From contig NZ_CP034449.1 in the NCBI RefSeq assembly GCF_003952425.1, positions 3,844,001 through 3,908,000 of the forward strand: DNA of 64,000 bases. The letters are read 5' to 3'. The notes under the pieces are model-generated. The model worked only from the letters and a program-made list of their open reading frames with translations, was not told where the DNA came from and did no database searches. The position numbers and the translations under genes are program-made. Positions 38,439-47,455 of this stretch are shown here, piece after piece (position 1 is the stretch's first letter; the number at the start of each line of letters is the position of its first letter). This stretch comes from Mesorhizobium sp. M2A.F.Ca.ET.046.03.2.1 (GTDB taxonomy: Bacteria; Pseudomonadota; Alphaproteobacteria; Rhizobiales; Rhizobiaceae).

Positions 38439-39467
38439 TCACCGTTCGGTGAGCTTCAGTTCAATGCGGCGGTTCTTGCTGCGCGCCTCGTCGGTGTCGG
38501 CGGGGTCGAGTGGCTGGAACTCGCCGAAGCCGGCGGCCACCAGCCGGTTGGCCGGCACGCCGTTCTCGATCAGGAACTTCACCACCGAGGTGGCGCGCGC
38601 GGTCGACAGTTCCCAGTTGTCGCGATAGCGGCCGGTGCCGGACAGCGGTTTGTTGTCGGTGTGGCCGTCGACGCGCAGCACCCAGCTGATCTCCGGCGGG
38701 ATTTCCTTCTGCAATTCGATGATGGCGTCGGCGAGCTTCTTCATCTCGACCTTGCCGGCGTCGTTGATCACGTCGGAACCGGTCGGAAATAGCACCTCCG
38801 ACTGGAAGACAAAACGGTCGCCGACGATGCGGATGTTCTCGCGGTCGGCGAGGATCTCGCGCAGCCGGCCGAAGAAGTCGGAACGGTAGCGGTTGAGCTC
38901 CTGGACGCGCTGCGCCAGCGCCACGTTCAGACGGCGGCCGAGATCGGCGATCTTGGTGTTGGAGTCGCGGTCGCGCTGCTCGGAGACGTTGAGCGCGTCT
39001 TCCAGCGCGCCGATCTGCTTGCGTAAGGCGGCAATCTGCTGGTTGAGGATCTCGACCTGGCTCAGCGCCTGCTGGCTGATCTGGCGCTGGTTGCTGAGTT
39101 CGCCGGAAAGCTGGTCCGCCCGCTTGTTGGCCGCGTCGCCGGCGCCGGCGCCCTGCGCCAGCAATTGCTCGAGGCGGCTCTTTTCGGCCTGCGCCGCCGA
39201 CAGCGATGCCTGCAGGTTGGCGAGCGTATCCTCCTTGTCCTGGCTGTTCGAGCGCTCCAGCGCGAGCAACTGGGTCAGCTCGTTGATCTGCGAGTTGAGA
39301 CGGTTGAGCACGGTGTCCTTGCCGGAGATCTCGCGGCTGAGCAGGAACTGCGCCAGCACGAAGACGGTGAGCAGGAACATGATCGCCAGAAGCAACGTCG
39401 ACAGCGCGTCGACGAAGCCCGGCCAATAGTCGATGCGGCGGTCGGCGCGCCGTCTTGCCAGCGCCAC
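38439..39467 (-). CDS. OmpA/MotB-like peptidoglycan-binding protein
   Basis: The 342-residue protein has one membrane helix (about residues 20-43), a long coiled coil (residues 50-195, SQINELTQLLALERSNSQDK onward) and a C-terminal OmpA domain with VLRVDGHTDNKPLSGTGRYR and SKNRRIELKLTER. It starts with GTG one base after the stop of the ExbB-like gene. Together they resemble a MotA/MotB- or TolQ/TolR-type ion-driven pair anchored to peptidoglycan. The long coiled coil would span the periplasm. Function unknown; not flagellar by context. Confidence 0.87.
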   Translation of the reverse strand: MALARRRADRRIDYWPGFVDALSTLLLAIMFLLTVFVLAQFLLSREISGKDTVLNRLNSQINELTQLLALERSNSQDKEDTLANLQASLSAAQAEKSRLEQLLAQGAGAGDAANKRADQLSGELSNQRQISQQALSQVEILNQQIAALRKQIGALEDALNVSEQRDRDSNTKIADLGRRLNVALAQRVQELNRYRSDFFGRLREILADRENIRIVGDRFVFQSEVLFPTGSDVINDAGKVEMKKLADAIIELQKEIPPEISWVLRVDGHTDNKPLSGTGRYRDNWELSTARATSVVKFLIENGVPANRLVAAGFGEFQPLDPADTDEARSKNRRIELKLTER

Positions 39468-39468
39468 G

Positions 39469-40488
39469 TCAGTGGACCCCTTGCTTCTTCAGCGCGTCGG
39501 CGATCTTTTCCAGCGTGTTGCGCATGGCCTTCTGCTCGTCCGACTGGGCCTCGACCCAGTCGCGCATGATCTGCTGCTCGGAGCGCATGTTCTTGACCAG
39601 CCCCGAAATGCCGTCGGCGAGGTTGGCCATGGCGGTGGCGACGCGCGGATTGGAGCCGCCGCCATTCTCCTGCAGGCTGCGCAGCCGCTCGGACAGCAGG
39701 CGGATGTCCTCGGAGGACTCGGTCTTGGCCGTGTCGGAGACGACGATGTCCGACGACAGGTCGGTGACCGAGGACAGCCAGTTCTCGAGCTCGGTGTAGA
39801 AACGGGTCTGGGCGCGGCCGGCCTGCAGGTCGAGGAAGCCGAGCACCAGCGAGCCGGAGAGGCCGAACAGCGAGGACGAAAAGGCGGTGCCCATGCCGGC
39901 GAGCGGCGCCGACAGACCCTGCTTCAGCGCGTCGAGCACGGCGGCGGCATCGCCGGTGCCGGGGTCCAGCGCCTCGATCGTCTCGCGGATCGAGGCGATG
40001 GTGTTGAGCAAGCCCCAGAAGGTGCCGAGCAGGCCGAGGAACACCAGCAGGCCGACAAGATAGCGTGAGGTGTCGCGGCTCTCGTCGAGGCGGGTTGCGA
40101 TGGAATCCAGCATCGTGCGCATCGACGAGGTCGAGAAGGCGATCGTCGACGAGCGGCCGATCATCGCCTTCATTGGCGCCAACAGCACCGGCTCGGTGGT
40201 TTCGGAGCCGGCGCGGAAGGAATTGACCCAGCGCACCTCGCGGAACAGCCGCCCGACCTGGACGAAGGCAAGCAGGATGCCGACCGCCAGCACGCCGACG
40301 ATCAGCCCGTTGAGGCCCGGATTGCTGGAGAAGGCGGTGGAGATCTGGCGGGTGAGGATGGCGGCGATGAAAGCGACGATGATCAGGAAGATCACCATGG
40401 TGAGCAGGAAGACCTGCGGGCTCGACAGCTTGTGAGGATCGTAGACAAGGACGTCCGATCGCCTGCCGAAGGATCTGAGAAAAGCCAT
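39469..40488 (-). CDS. MotA/TolQ/ExbB-type proton channel protein
   Basis: The 339-residue protein has three to four membrane helices: two N-terminal (QVFLLTMVIFLIIVAFIAAI; LIVGVLAVGILLAFVQVGRL), then LVGLLVFLGLLGTFWGLLNT and GMGTAFSSSLFGLSGSLVLG, the MotA/ExbB core with polar channel residues. Operon with the OmpA/MotB-like protein downstream. The pair is widely conserved in rhizobia as a chromosomal housekeeping unit; the driven process is unknown. Confidence 0.88.
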   Translation of the reverse strand: MAFLRSFGRRSDVLVYDPHKLSSPQVFLLTMVIFLIIVAFIAAILTRQISTAFSSNPGLNGLIVGVLAVGILLAFVQVGRLFREVRWVNSFRAGSETTEPVLLAPMKAMIGRSSTIAFSTSSMRTMLDSIATRLDESRDTSRYLVGLLVFLGLLGTFWGLLNTIASIRETIEALDPGTGDAAAVLDALKQGLSAPLAGMGTAFSSSLFGLSGSLVLGFLDLQAGRAQTRFYTELENWLSSVTDLSSDIVVSDTAKTESSEDIRLLSERLRSLQENGGGSNPRVATAMANLADGISGLVKNMRSEQQIMRDWVEAQSDEQKAMRNTLEKIADALKKQGVH

Positions 40489-40590
40489 CCGTGCCCCGTT
40501 TCCGATGCCACCCGCCGCAGAATTGCCGCGACTCTAAACGGAATTGTGACCAAATTGAATGGTGCTTGGCAATATCGCCTATGTCATGGA

Positions 40591-41283
40591 TTAGAACCGG
40601 TTGACGACCAGGCAGTCGACCATGGCGGCCAGATGCAGCCCGGCGCCGGTGACGACGAAGCCGTGCCAGACGGCATTGTGGAAGCGCAGGCCTTTCCAGG
40701 CGAAGAAGACGACGCCCAGGGAATAGACGATGCCGCCGGCGACGAGCAGCGCGACCGAGGTCGGCGGCAGCGTCTCGACCAGCGGTCCGGCGAGCACCAC
40801 GCCGCTCCAGCCGATGGCGAGGTAGAAGACGATGGCCAGCCGGTCGTAGCGGCCGGGCAGGAACATCTTGATGGCGATGCCGGCCAGCGCGGCACCCCAC
40901 ACGACGACGATCATGGGCAATGCCAGCGGCGAGTTGTCGAGTTGGGCTAGGAAGGGCGTGTAGGTGGCGGCGATCAGGAGATAGATCGCGGCGTGGTCGA
41001 AGCGGCGCAGGATCCATTTCGCCGGCCAGGATACCGGCCACAGATTGTAGGCCAGCGACACCGACAGCACGGTGAGCAGCGAGACGACATAGAACACAGC
41101 GGCGGCATACTCGCCGGGGCCGGCATGGAAAGCCGCGAGCGCCAGGAAGGCGGAGCCCGCCGCGATCGCCAGCACGATGCCCACCGCGTGGACGATGCCG
41201 TCGGCGATCATTTCGGCGCGCGAATAATGCCAGCGTCCCACGAAGGGGATCTCAAGCTGCGTATCTGGTCGCGCGTCGCTCAT
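40591..41283 (-). CDS. Hemolysin III / PAQR-family membrane protein
   Basis: The 230-residue protein has seven membrane helices and the family motifs RAEMIADGIVHAVGIVLAIA, RFDHAAIYLLIAATYTPFLA and FHNAVWHGFVVTGAGLHLAA with the conserved histidines and aspartate of the predicted metal site. Despite the name, the function in Gram-negatives is unsettled (possible membrane-lipid hydrolase). ATG 41283 is chosen with AGGA 7 bp upstream. Confidence 0.92.
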   Translation of the reverse strand: MSDARPDTQLEIPFVGRWHYSRAEMIADGIVHAVGIVLAIAAGSAFLALAAFHAGPGEYAAAVFYVVSLLTVLSVSLAYNLWPVSWPAKWILRRFDHAAIYLLIAATYTPFLAQLDNSPLALPMIVVVWGAALAGIAIKMFLPGRYDRLAIVFYLAIGWSGVVLAGPLVETLPPTSVALLVAGGIVYSLGVVFFAWKGLRFHNAVWHGFVVTGAGLHLAAMVDCLVVNRF

Positions 41284-41420
41284 CACATGATCCTGCAACC
41301 CTAATCTGGGCAGTCGCGGACCAGTATTTCAAGCTTGGGTTGCGGTTTTGCGACTGCCGCGCCGCGCGTCCTTTCGACGCGCAAAGAGCGCTGTGGCGCG
41401 TTGATTTGCGCATGATCCCT

Positions 41421-41446
41421 TGCGAAAATCGATTCCGACTTTCGCA
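41421..41446. repeat. Short palindromic repeat before the suhB-like gene
   Basis: TGCGAAA (41421-41427) and TTTCGCA (41440-41446) form a 7-bp stem; the surrounding GCGCATGATCCCTTGCGAAA is a common intergenic motif in mesorhizobia (from memory). Confidence 0.4.
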
Positions 41447-41472
41447 GTAGGGCGCTGACCGCGACGCCGCGC

Positions 41473-42273
41473 TCAGCGAGGCGCCAACGGCTTCTTCACG
41501 GTCTTGAGCAGCGCGCGCTGGATGAGCTCGTTGCCGGCGACGACCTCGCCATTGTCCAGCATGTCCTGCGCGCCATCCATGTCGGAGACGAAGCCGCCGG
41601 CTTCGCGCACCAGAAGGATGCCGGCGGCGATATCCCAGGACGACAGGCCGGTTTCCCAGAAGCCGTCCATGCGTCCGGCCGCGACATAGGCAAGGTCGAG
41701 CGCCGCGGAACCGAGGCGGCGAACACCCGAGACTTCAGCCATGACGTTGCGCAGCTCGATCAGGAAGTTGCCGTGCTGGCCGCGGCCGAGATGCGGCACG
41801 CCGCAGCCGATCACCGCGTCGGTCAGCTTGGAGCGGCCGGCAACACGCAGCCGGCGGTCGTTCATGAACGCGCCGCCGCCGCGCTCGGCCGTGTAGAGCT
41901 CGTCCATGGCCGGATTGTAGACGACGCCGGCGACGACCTGGCCCTGGCGCTCGAGCGCGATCGACACCGAGAAGAGCGGGATGCCGTGCAGGAAGTTGGT
42001 GGTGCCGTCGAGCGGATCGACGATCCAGCGGTGCTGGGCGTCCTCGCCCTCCACGGCGCCGCGCTCCTCCATCAGGAAGGCATAGCCCGGCCGCGCCTTC
42101 GACAGCTCGGCGTAGACGATCTCTTCGGCCTTGCGGTCGGCCTGGCTGACATAGTCGCCCGGTCCCTTCATCGAGACCTGCAGGTTCTGCACCTCGCCGA
42201 AGTCGCGCGACAGCGAGCGGCCGGCCTTCATCGCGGCCTGCACCATGACGTTGAGGAGAGCGGAACGCGCCAT
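41473..42273 (-). CDS. suhB: Inositol monophosphatase family protein (SuhB-like)
   Basis: Mg-dependent phosphatase of 266 residues. The metal motifs are intact: FLMEERGAVEGED, RWIVDPLDGTTNFLHGIP and the C-terminal SSWDIAAGILLVREAGG. Family members hydrolyse inositol phosphates, and SuhB also acts in rRNA antitermination. It lies upstream of efp on the same strand order (efp is transcribed after a 37-bp gap in the opposite reading order, efp first). Substrate not provable from sequence. Confidence 0.93.
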   Translation of the reverse strand: MARSALLNVMVQAAMKAGRSLSRDFGEVQNLQVSMKGPGDYVSQADRKAEEIVYAELSKARPGYAFLMEERGAVEGEDAQHRWIVDPLDGTTNFLHGIPLFSVSIALERQGQVVAGVVYNPAMDELYTAERGGGAFMNDRRLRVAGRSKLTDAVIGCGVPHLGRGQHGNFLIELRNVMAEVSGVRRLGSAALDLAYVAAGRMDGFWETGLSSWDIAAGILLVREAGGFVSDMDGAQDMLDNGEVVAGNELIQRALLKTVKKPLAPR

Positions 42274-42310
42274 TTTTTCTTCCTGGCTTTTTCTTCCTAC
42301 CGGCCGGCGC

Positions 42311-42877
42311 TCAATCGGCGCGGCGCATATAGGTGATTTCGTTGGTGTCGACGATGATGCGCTCGCCGGCCGAGATGAAGGGCGGCACCAGAACGCGGAT
42401 GCCGTTTTCCAGCACCGCCGGCTTGTAGGAGGAGGCGGCCGTCTGGCCGCGCACCACCGGATCGGCCTCGGTGACGGTCAGCGTCACCTGGTCGGGCAGC
42501 GAGATGCCGATCGGCCGCTCCTCGTAGAGCTGAACCGTCACCATCATGCCGTCCTGCAGGAAAGCGGCGCGCTCGCCGACGAAGTCCTTCGCCAGCTCGA
42601 GCTGCTCGTAGCTTTCAGTGTCCATGAACACCAGCGCATCGCCCTGCTCGTAGAGGAACGAGAAATCCTTGAGGTCGAGCCTTATCTGCTCGACGGTCTC
42701 GGCCGAGCGGAAGCGCTCGTTGAGCTTGGTGCCGTTGATCAGGTTCTTCAGCTCGACCTGGTTGTAGGCGCCGCCCTTGCCGGGCTTGACGGTGTTGGTC
42801 TTGACCGCCACCCACAGCCCGCCATCGTGCTCGATGACATAGCCGGGACGGATTTCGCTGCCACTGATCTTGGCCAT
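42311..42877 (-). CDS. efp: Elongation factor P
   Basis: Helps ribosomes synthesise proline stretches. The 188-residue protein has the three-domain EF-P layout (KOW-like, two OB folds) with the modifiable lysine K34 in [17 protein letters not shown] 42877 is fixed by the conserved [15 protein letters not shown]. Modification enzymes EpmA/EpmB are not in the window. Its 3' end is 37 bp from the suhB-like start, so the two are likely co-transcribed. Confidence 0.96.
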   Translation of the reverse strand: MAKISGSEIRPGYVIEHDGGLWVAVKTNTVKPGKGGAYNQVELKNLINGTKLNERFRSAETVEQIRLDLKDFSFLYEQGDALVFMDTESYEQLELAKDFVGERAAFLQDGMMVTVQLYEERPIGISLPDQVTLTVTEADPVVRGQTAASSYKPAVLENGIRVLVPPFISAGERIIVDTNEITYMRRAD

Positions 42878-42994
42878 GATGAACTGATCCGGAATGAGAT
42901 TTTCTGGCGCGGGTCGCGCTTTGGCGCCTCCAAGACCACAAATTGCCAAGGTAGGCAAGGGAGGGAACCCGAGCGGTTGCCGCGGCGACGGGCC

Positions 42995-44173
42995 TCAAGG
43001 CAGGCGATTTGCCTTTTGCAGGGCCTGCTTGGTCTGGTCGTCGTCGAGGCCCTGCAGGAAATCGTCCATCTGCGGGTCGATCAGTCCGGCGCGACGAGCG
43101 ACGATATACCAGGCGCCGGCGAGGATCAGGTCCGGGTCGGTGCCGATGCCGCCCATATAGAGCTTGGCGAGGCGGTTCTGGGCGGCGACATTGCCGCCTT
43201 GCGCCGCCCGTCTCATCCAGGCAAAGCCCGATTTCAGGTCGCGCTCGCCACCGCGCCCCTCGATCATCCAGGCGGCGAGGTCGATCTGCGCCGTGTCGTA
43301 GTTTTGGCGCGCGGCTTGCGTCAGGAGGATACGCGCCTGGGCGTCGTCATGCGGCTTGCCGCCGGCGCCGTTGGCATAGAGTTGCGCCATCGCGTATTGC
43401 GCGTCGGCAAGGCCGGTGGCGGCCGCGCGCTCGTAGTAGACGGCGGCTTTCACAAGCCCGTCATCGCCGGGATCCTGCTGGACAAGCAACTGCGCGAAGT
43501 TGAACTGCGCAAGCCGGTTGCCGGCCTCGGCCGAGGCCTGCATCAGCGCGAAGGCGCCCTTTTCGTCCTTCTTCACATAGCGGCCGTCGAGCAGCATCAG
43601 CGCATATTGGAACTGCGCCTCCGGCACGCCCTGTTCCGCGGCCAGCCCATACCATTTTGCAGCCTCGGCCGGATTGAGCGGCACGCCCAGCCCGCGCGAC
43701 AGGATTTCGGCCACCAGCGTCTCGGCCGCCGGATCGCCGTTCTTGGCGCGCTCCATGGCGAGATTGTAGGCGGTCTTGTAGAGGCCGCGCTGGAAGGCGC
43801 CATAGGCGGCGTCCGGCTGCTTGGCGCCGAAACGGTCGGGATTGACGGTGTCGGCCGATGGCGGAGTCATGGTTGCAGGCTGCGGCAAGGTGTTCTGGAT
43901 CGGCTTGTCGATATGCGGATCGCTGCCGAACCGGCTCGCATCCGGCGCGGTGTCCTGCGTGGCTGTGTCCGGTTTGCCCTTATCCGGCGTGCCCGTGTCC
44001 GGCGAGCCTGTATCCGGCTTGGCTGCGTCGGGCGCGCCCTTGTCCGGCGCACTCGTCTCCGGCTGGGGCTGGGGCAGAGGCACGGTCTCAGTCGCGCTCG
44101 CCGTTTCGCCCAGCCAGCAAGCCGGAACCAGCAAGCCGGCCAGGACGGCCAGAGGAAGCACACGCAAGCGCAT
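42995..44173 (-). CDS. SEL1/TPR-repeat protein with secretion signal and Pro/Asp-rich linker
   Basis: The 392-residue protein starts with a signal peptide (LPLAVLAGLLVPACW; the cysteine could mark a lipoprotein, but no clean lipobox is evident). Residues about 30-80 form a linker of PDxGxPDTG repeats. From about residue 120 there are SEL1-type repeats (AAKWYGLAAEQGVPEAQFQY, AFALMQASAEAGNRLAQFNF, AAVYYERAAATGLADAQYAM). Such proteins act in cell-envelope or exopolysaccharide signalling in rhizobia, but no specific role can be given. Its start lies 1 bp after the stop of the ThiE-like gene. Confidence 0.86.
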   Translation of the reverse strand: MRLRVLPLAVLAGLLVPACWLGETASATETVPLPQPQPETSAPDKGAPDAAKPDTGSPDTGTPDKGKPDTATQDTAPDASRFGSDPHIDKPIQNTLPQPATMTPPSADTVNPDRFGAKQPDAAYGAFQRGLYKTAYNLAMERAKNGDPAAETLVAEILSRGLGVPLNPAEAAKWYGLAAEQGVPEAQFQYALMLLDGRYVKKDEKGAFALMQASAEAGNRLAQFNFAQLLVQQDPGDDGLVKAAVYYERAAATGLADAQYAMAQLYANGAGGKPHDDAQARILLTQAARQNYDTAQIDLAAWMIEGRGGERDLKSGFAWMRRAAQGGNVAAQNRLAKLYMGGIGTDPDLILAGAWYIVARRAGLIDPQMDDFLQGLDDDQTKQALQKANRLP

Positions 44174-44174
44174 G

Positions 44175-44822
44175 TCAGTCCTCGAAACGCGGCGCGGTTT
44201 CATCGAGCAGCGCGTTGGCGGCGGCGATCGCCGCCGCGGGATCGCGCCCATCGGCGAAAACGGCGCTGGACAGCGCCACGAATTCGGCGCCGGTCGCGGC
44301 CACCGCCTCGACGGAAGCAAGCTCGGAGCCGCCCATGACGATGCAGGGAATCGAGATCATCTCAGCCCACCATTCGCCGAGGGCGAGGTTGCGGTGATGC
44401 GGCTCCGGCTTGTTGTCGTAGCCGAAACGGCCGAAGAACATGTAGTCGGGCCGCTCCTCGCCGAGCGCCAGCGCCTCGTCGCGCGTCTTGGCGCCGCCGG
44501 CGCCCACCATCATCTTGCCGGCCAGGCGCTCGATCGTCTCGGCGAGCTCCCGCGGCTTTGCCTCGACATGGATGCCGTCGGCCTGGACGCGACCGGCGAT
44601 GCGGCTGTCGCCGGCGATGATGACGGCGATGCCGGCGCCTTGAGCGATCGGCACGATCCGTTCGGCGAGGGCCTGGAAGGAGGCGTCATCCATGCCATTG
44701 TCGGGCAGGATAAGCGAAGCGATGTCGCCGCCCTCGAAGGCCGCGCAGATATGCTCGGCCGGTACGAGCGGCGGCGCGATCAGCACGATGCGGCAGCGGT
44801 TGGGCGGGGTTAAATCGTTCAT
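44175..44822 (-). CDS. thiE: Thiamine phosphate synthase-like protein
   Basis: The 215-residue TIM-barrel shows ThiE features: GIAVIIAGDSRIAGRVQADG with GIHVEAK, MMVGAGGAKTRDEALALGEE and DYMFFGRFGYDNKP. ThiE joins HMP-PP and thiazole phosphate to thiamine phosphate. Some key residues differ from canonical ThiE (the usual NDR is GDS here; the TxTK loop reads FGRFGYDNK), so activity may be altered or the protein may be a paralogue. Other thi genes are not adjacent; it is coupled to the SEL1 gene. Confidence 0.8.
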   Translation of the reverse strand: MNDLTPPNRCRIVLIAPPLVPAEHICAAFEGGDIASLILPDNGMDDASFQALAERIVPIAQGAGIAVIIAGDSRIAGRVQADGIHVEAKPRELAETIERLAGKMMVGAGGAKTRDEALALGEERPDYMFFGRFGYDNKPEPHHRNLALGEWWAEMISIPCIVMGGSELASVEAVAATGAEFVALSSAVFADGRDPAAAIAAANALLDETAPRFED

Positions 44823-45001
44823 TGGCCTTCGATCCCGGTTTCGCCTATGCCGGGCGAAGATGGTTGCATTGCGGCATAGAGCAAAGCGGCCAGCTTGAAC
44901 AGGAGGGCGAAGCAGGATCGTCGAGCGCGGGGGCGCCGCCGGATCGCCGCGCTCCGTCGTTTACAGAGCCGGTTCGCGGAAACGCCGAACCGCTCCAGGG
45001 A

Positions 45002-46111
45002 TCACCCGTCCGGCAGGCTGAAGACGGCGCACGGTCTGACAATTCCACGCAATTGGTGTTCGCCCAACGGAACCAAGGGCGTCGTGGTTTCCGCGGCGAC
45101 AGCGCCGGAGATCAGGACGCTCCGTCCAAGCGGCCGACACAGGCCTTCGAGCCTGCTGACGAGGTTCACGGCCGGGCCGATTGCGGTGAAATCCAGACGG
45201 TCGGCTGTGCCGACATTGCCCCACACCATGTCGCCGATGTGCAGCGCCATGCCGAATTGCAGCTCGGGCATGCCTTGTCCGGCACGAACCTGATTGAGCT
45301 GCGCCATCCCCGCCCGCGCCGCTGCGACCGCGCGCAACGCCGCCTCGCAAGCCTCCGAGACCGAGCGCTCGCCGACAGGAAAGATCGCCAGCACGCCGTC
45401 GCCGATGAATTTCAGCACCTCGCCGCCAAAAGCGTGAACGGCGCCGGCTATGCGGTCGAAGCTGGCGTTGAGCGCCGCCACGACCTGCTCGGCGTCCGTC
45501 TCTTCCGACAGGGCGGTAAAGTCGCGCAAATCGCTGTAGAACAGGACCGCGCGGATTGTCTCGCCAACCTCGCGCCGCGAACGGCCGGCCAACACCTGCG
45601 CTGCGCTGCGTTGCCCAAGATAGGCCTCAAGCAGGGCCGACAGGGTCGACCTAGCGGCGAGAGCGGCAAGCGGCGCCACGGCGAAGCGCGCCACCTGGTC
45701 CAGTGTTTTCGATTCGTGCTCCGCGAGAGGGCGTACCGCGGCCCAGTTCAGTTTTGGATTCCCCCATTGCGCATCCTCGCACTCGGGGCCAACCATGTAA
45801 TCGTACACGACACCGGTTCCCAGTCCCGCCAGCCATTCGCGTCCGAGATCTGCCTCTCCGGTTCCAGGCATCATGCCGGCGCCAAAACCCAGCGCCTCCA
45901 TGACGACGCCTGTCTCGGCCCGCCACAGCCAGGCGCGGCGCGTTATGATCGGATGCGGCGCGGCGAGCGTCAGGGCTCCACCGACGAGCGGCAATCCGTC
46001 GTCAACCAGCCGCGCGCCGAGCGTGGCCAGAAAATCATCCGGCTGGACGGCGCCGCCGGCGCTGTCGACCAGCCAGGCGAAAGTTGAAGAAAGCCGCATC
46101 GATATGATCAT
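45002..46111 (-). CDS. Class III adenylate/guanylate cyclase with N-terminal sensor domain
   Basis: The 369-residue protein has an N-terminal domain of unknown ligand (residues about 1-180) and a C-terminal class III cyclase domain. Metal-binding aspartates are in VLFYSDLRDFTALSE and KFIGDGVLAIFP, and the transition-state region reads GPAVNLVSRLEGL. Presumed to make cAMP. Rhizobia carry many such cyclases. ATG 46111 or 46099 may be the start; neither has a strong ribosome site. Divergent from an SRPBCC gene at 46260. Confidence 0.87.
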   Translation of the reverse strand: MIISMRLSSTFAWLVDSAGGAVQPDDFLATLGARLVDDGLPLVGGALTLAAPHPIITRRAWLWRAETGVVMEALGFGAGMMPGTGEADLGREWLAGLGTGVVYDYMVGPECEDAQWGNPKLNWAAVRPLAEHESKTLDQVARFAVAPLAALAARSTLSALLEAYLGQRSAAQVLAGRSRREVGETIRAVLFYSDLRDFTALSEETDAEQVVAALNASFDRIAGAVHAFGGEVLKFIGDGVLAIFPVGERSVSEACEAALRAVAAARAGMAQLNQVRAGQGMPELQFGMALHIGDMVWGNVGTADRLDFTAIGPAVNLVSRLEGLCRPLGRSVLISGAVAAETTTPLVPLGEHQLRGIVRPCAVFSLPDG

Positions 46112-46259
46112 GCTTCGGCGTTCCGTCGCTGTCACCAGCGCGAATCGACCCAACGAGATTTTAGTTGAACGGCAGGGCGATTTGGCTTCGAATCGAAAGC
46201 GCTGGCCCGGCGCCACCTGCCAGGCGAGCCGTGTTGGCGCGCAAACCCGGGAGGTTTCG

Positions 46260-46694
46260 ATGGCTGAACCCTTGATCGTTCGTCGCGAGGTACAGATCGC
46301 GGCGCCGCCGGCGACAGTCTTCGCCTTCCTGACAGATCCGGACAAGATTGTGCGCTGGATGGGAACGGAGGCAACGGCGGAACCCAACCCCGGCGGTCTC
46401 TATCTGCTGAATTTGGGAGGAAGAGCCACGGCTCGCGGCCAATTCACCGAGGTCATACCCGTCCACCGCCTTGCCTACAGCTTCGGCTGGGAGGGCAACG
46501 ATCGGACGCCACCCGGTTCGAGCCTTGTCGAAATCGATCTGGTCGAAGAGCCGGGCGGGACGCGGGTCAAGCTAACCCATAGCGGCCTTGCCGACCGAGA
46601 GATTTGCGACAGCCACGAGAAGGGCTGGACGCACTATCTGGATCGGCTCGCGATCACCGCCGCCGGTGGCGACCCGGGACCGGACAAGATGTAG
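46260..46694 (+). CDS. SRPBCC (AHSA1-like) domain protein
   Basis: The 144-residue protein opens VRREVQIAAPPATVFAFLTD and has the helix-grip pattern YLLNLGGRATARGQFTEVIP, RLAYSFGWEG and the C-terminal helix EKGWTHYLDRLAIT. The start ATG 46260 follows GGGAGGT by 4 bp. No ArsR partner lies next to it, unlike the SRPBCC gene at 27608. Ligand unknown. Confidence 0.88.
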   Translation: MAEPLIVRREVQIAAPPATVFAFLTDPDKIVRWMGTEATAEPNPGGLYLLNLGGRATARGQFTEVIPVHRLAYSFGWEGNDRTPPGSSLVEIDLVEEPGGTRVKLTHSGLADREICDSHEKGWTHYLDRLAITAAGGDPGPDKM

Positions 46695-46734
46695 GGCAGC
46701 GGCCGCAATTGCCGACAGCCAGCGGCCAATCGCT

Positions 46735-46837
46735 AGTGCGTTTCACCGTTTCACGGAAACGGCGAAACGCGCTATCTCGTTGTTTTTACGCAATTCCGGA
46801 CGGAAAACCGCTCACACCTCTCCTGGAATTGTTCTAG
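46735..46837. repeat. RIME1-like repeat, near full length
   Basis: The left part is a hairpin (GCGTTTC ... GAAACGC, 46738-46770). The right part reads ACGCAATTCCGGACGGAAAA, then TCCTGGAATTGTTCTAG, as at 6318-6382. The terminal CTAG supplies the stop codon of the minus-strand GNAT gene at 46834. The family name is from memory. Confidence 0.75.
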
Positions 46838-47292
46838 AGTTCAAGCTTGTAGCCGATATGGCTGGCCTTGAAGCCAAGGCGCTCATAGAAGCGATGCGCA
46901 TCCGTCCGGCTCTTGTTCGTCGTCAGCTGCATGACCCGGCAGCCGCGCTCGCGGCATTTGTCGATCGCCCATTCCAACAGGCGCTGTCCCAGCCCCTCGC
47001 CGCGCCGGGTGGACGCGATGCGCACGGCCTCGATCTGGCCGCGCCACGCGCCGCGCTGCGATAGGCCGGCGAGAAAGGTGATCTGGAGCGTGCCGATGAT
47101 TTCGTCGCCATCGGTCATCACCGCGAGCAACTGGTTCGGATCGCCGTCTATCGCCGCGAAGGCGTCCAGATAGGGTTGCGCCAGCGGCAGGGTGGCGTCT
47201 TCACGGGCCCGGCCCAGCGCATCGTCGGCAAGCATCGCGACGATGACCGCAACGTCCGCTTCACGTGCACGGCGAATGCTGATGGCGTTCAT
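46834..47292 (-). CDS. GNAT-family N-acetyltransferase
   Basis: The 152-residue protein opens ISIRRAREADVAVIVAMLAD and contains the acetyl-CoA loop STRRGEGLGQRLLEWAI and the C-terminal RTDAHRFYERLGFKASHIGY. The stop TAG lies in the terminal CTAG of the RIME1-like repeat. ATG 47292 is set by homologous length. Substrate unknown. Confidence 0.9.
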   Translation of the reverse strand: MNAISIRRAREADVAVIVAMLADDALGRAREDATLPLAQPYLDAFAAIDGDPNQLLAVMTDGDEIIGTLQITFLAGLSQRGAWRGQIEAVRIASTRRGEGLGQRLLEWAIDKCRERGCRVMQLTTNKSRTDAHRFYERLGFKASHIGYKLEL

Positions 47293-47455
47293 TTCCACTC
47301 TCCGAAATGGCGGGCCGACCGACCGGCGGACCCTGGCGGGGCAGATGGTCGTGCTGATTGGGCGGCAATAGCGGATGCCGGCATTAATGACTATCCCGGC
47401 GGCGCCGTTCCGCGCTATGGCTTGGTTCCCCGCCTCCTCCAACCTTCTCTTGCCG

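Noticed and set aside
38439..40488. Zorya-type anti-phage system (ZorAB)
   Set aside because: The pair looks like ZorA/ZorB at fold level, but ZorA's long cytoplasmic tail and the ZorC/D/E partners are absent, and the pair sits among housekeeping genes.
42245..44338. A 697-codon open frame on the plus strand
   Set aside because: It lies antisense to efp and the SEL1 gene, has Arg/Gly/His-rich composition and no recognisable domain; it is a high-GC shadow frame.
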